This document shows, one piece after another, positions 4,505 through 5,787 of a DNA stretch of 5,787 nt (within the stretch, counting starts at the first letter, position 1; each line of letters opens with the position of its first letter). The notes below the pieces were generated by a model. That model ran no database searches and had not been told where the DNA came from. It saw only the letters and a program-made list of their open reading frames with translations. The stretch covers positions 1-5,787 of the forward strand of contig JALVEF010000023.1 of the NCBI GenBank assembly GCA_027031185.1, in the 5' to 3' direction. The position numbers and the translations under genes are program-made. This DNA comes from Saprospiraceae bacterium. Its GTDB lineage: Bacteria > Bacteroidota > Bacteroidia > Chitinophagales > Saprospiraceae.

Positions 4505-5694
4505 GGCTTGATCTTTATTTCGTAGTTGCGGTACTGGTTATCTTCGGGGAAGACCTCATCGGTATAGTCCTTGATGACGTGATAAAGCGTATCCCGCTCA
4601 ATGGGACGACGCCCGCCGAGCCGGATCAAATTGACGATTTCACGGGTGGTCATCGCGGGGTTTTGTTCTTCGGCACCGGCCATGGAATAAATCTTGGTCG
4701 TGTCATCAATGGTACCGTCTATATCATCCACACCAAATGCCATGGACATTTGGGCGACATCCCGCCCAATCATGGGCCAATAGGCTTTAATATGGTCAAA
4801 GTTGTCCAAAAAGATTCGGGAGACGGCATAGTTGCGCAGGTCTTCGATGAGGCTGACCTCCGGTACATGTGACATCTGATTGTTTTTATTGCGAAACTTC
4901 AGGGGAATAAAGGTCATAAATCCGCCCGTCTTGTCCTGCAAGCGACGCAGGCGGTCGAGATGGTCCACGCGGTGCGCATAATTCTCAATATGGCCGTACA
5001 GCATGGTGGCATTAGAACGCATGCCCAGCTCATGCCAGATTTCATGGATTTCGAGCCACTGCTCCGTTGAGCATTTGCCGCCGGCGATTTTGTCGCGAAT
5101 GTCTTTATCAAAGATTTCGGCTCCGCCACCGGGCATTGAGTCCACACCGGCAGCCCGCATGCGCTCCAAACCCTCGCGATAAGAGAGTTTGGCTTTCTTG
5201 AAGATGTAGTGGTATTCGACCGGTGTCAGCGCTTTGATATGGAGTTCGGGACGATGGGCCTTGATCCTGCGGAACAATTCCTCATAAAAGCCGACATCGT
5301 ACTGAGGCAGCACCCCGCCGGTAAAATGGACTTCCGTGACCGGCTGGTCGTCGTATTTCTTGATAATGTCCATGATTTGGTCCATCGTCAGTTCCCAGCC
5401 ATCGGCGCGTTGCTTGATCAGCCGGGAATAAGAACAGAAGGCGCAAGAATAGACACATACGTTGGTCGGCTCAACGTGAAAATTGCGGTTGAAATAGGTG
5501 TTGTTGCCGTTTTTTTGCTCGCGGATATAGTTGGCCAGCACACCGAGATAAGACAGACTGCCGTGCGCATACAAAAAGAGCGCATCATCGGTGGTGATGC
5601 GCGCACCATCTCGCACGCGGGCAGCTATATCCCGCTCCTGCGGCGACAAGGAGGTATCTTTGACCAGAGATTCGATAGCGTAAGTCCTTTCCAT
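4501..5694 (-). CDS. mqnE: aminofutalosine synthase (radical SAM)
   Basis: Cytosolic radical-SAM enzyme that joins the MqnA product to SAM-derived adenosine, giving 6-amino-6-deoxyfutalosine, the second step of the futalosine pathway. The protein has 397 residues from ATG 5694-5692. The [4Fe-4S] motif CX3CX2C is at Cys80, Cys84 and Cys87 in EPTNVCVYSCAFCSYSR. TEVHFTGGVLPQYD (120-133) and SMPGGGAEIF (186-195) are typical of the MqnE/MqnC/CofH group. FHVEPTN and CSYSR, rather than the CAFYR-like motif of MqnC, favour MqnE, as does the adjacent mqnA. The long conserved stretch around HVPEVSLIEDLRNYAVSRI and DDIDGTIDDTTKIYSMAGA is close to Bacteroidota MqnE. An in-frame TTG at 5733-5731 would add 13 residues containing the tandem 11-mer, but the ATG gives the usual N-terminus (ESLVKDTSLSP). 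No later pathway genes (mqnB, mqnC, mqnD) are in the window. Confidence 0.95.
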   Translation of the reverse strand: MERTYAIESLVKDTSLSPQERDIAARVRDGARITTDDALFLYAHGSLSYLGVLANYIREQKNGNNTYFNRNFHVEPTNVCVYSCAFCSYSRLIKQRADGWELTMDQIMDIIKKYDDQPVTEVHFTGGVLPQYDVGFYEELFRRIKAHRPELHIKALTPVEYHYIFKKAKLSYREGLERMRAAGVDSMPGGGAEIFDKDIRDKIAGGKCSTEQWLEIHEIWHELGMRSNATMLYGHIENYAHRVDHLDRLRRLQDKTGGFMTFIPLKFRNKNNQMSHVPEVSLIEDLRNYAVSRIFLDNFDHIKAYWPMIGRDVAQMSMAFGVDDIDGTIDDTTKIYSMAGAEEQNPAMTTREIVNLIRLGGRRPIERDTLYHVIKDYTDEVFPEDNQYRNYEIKIKP

Positions 5695-5704
5695 GTGGCG
5701 ATTT

Positions 5705-5726
5705 TCCGTGTAAAGTCCGTGTAAAG
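5705..5726 (-). repeat. tandem 11-mer just upstream of mqnE
   Basis: On the minus strand CTTTACACGGA occurs twice in perfect head-to-tail order, ending 10 nt before the mqnE ATG. Two identical sites 11 bp apart lie about one helical turn apart, as for a dimeric regulator, but a simple duplication is equally possible. No TAnnTTTG box was found in the 93 nt available upstream. Confidence 0.6.
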
Positions 5727-5746
5727 AAAACAAGGATTTCCGAAAA

Positions 5747-5759
5747 GCGGATTATCCGC
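5747..5759. repeat. short palindrome GCGGATTATCCGC
   Basis: Perfect 6-bp arms around a central T, 52 nt upstream of the mqnE ATG. It could be an operator half-site pair or chance; nothing in the window decides. Confidence 0.35.
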
Positions 5760-5787
5760 GGTGAAAAAATGCACTATTTAGCTACCC

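Noticed and set aside
5209..5724. Plus-strand open frame of 171 codons antisense to mqnE
   Set aside because: It is a shadow of a strongly conserved minus-strand gene and has no recognisable motifs.

Overview
The window is about 5.8 kb of what looks like a Bacteroidota (Bacteroidetes) chromosome with mid-range GC. Four observations support this. The radical-SAM and chorismate-dehydratase proteins are close to Bacteroidota MqnE and MqnA. There is a lipoprotein with a DUF4369-like N-terminus and a TlpA-type thioredoxin C-terminus. There is a secreted 'NPSFE' protein of a kind common in that phylum. Gene starts have no clear Shine-Dalgarno sequences, and boxes of the TAnnTTTG type lie upstream of some genes. 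The genus cannot be fixed from the sequence alone.

All five recognisable genes are on the minus strand. From transcription-upstream (right) to downstream (left) they are: mqnE (aminofutalosine synthase); mqnA (chorismate dehydratase, overlapping mqnE by 4 nt); a secreted NPSFE-type protein of 195 aa; a 404-nt gene-free stretch full of repeats; a thioredoxin-fold lipoprotein; a 190-nt gap with a large palindrome; and guaA (GMP synthase), cut by the left edge after 335 codons. MqnA and MqnE catalyse the first two steps of the futalosine route to menaquinone. guaA belongs to purine synthesis and appears to be an unrelated neighbour.

The most unusual content is intergenic. Three gaps carry copies of one small repeat beginning GTAAC(C)TGTTT. 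The copy at 2709-2766 is a 58-nt element with perfect 14-bp terminal inverted repeats and an exact 8-bp target duplication (AATCCAAG). It is a textbook miniature inverted-repeat transposable element sitting between a probable promoter and the start of the lipoprotein gene. The copy at 3685-3722 has only one recognisable end, yet is also flanked by an exact 8-bp (arguably 9-bp) direct repeat. The copy at 1158-1196 supplies the last base of the lipoprotein stop codon and abuts a perfect 25-bp GC-rich palindrome. The GTAA...TTAC ends and 8-bp duplications suggest mobilisation by an IS66-family transposase; this is inference, and no transposase is in the window.

A second repeat system lies at 2909-3080. 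An array of roughly 8-nt ACCG units is split by a separate inverted-repeat element (15-17-bp arms, 73-nt interior), next to a REP-like short palindrome. No CRISPR array, tRNA, rRNA or complete insertion sequence was seen, and no new multi-gene system.
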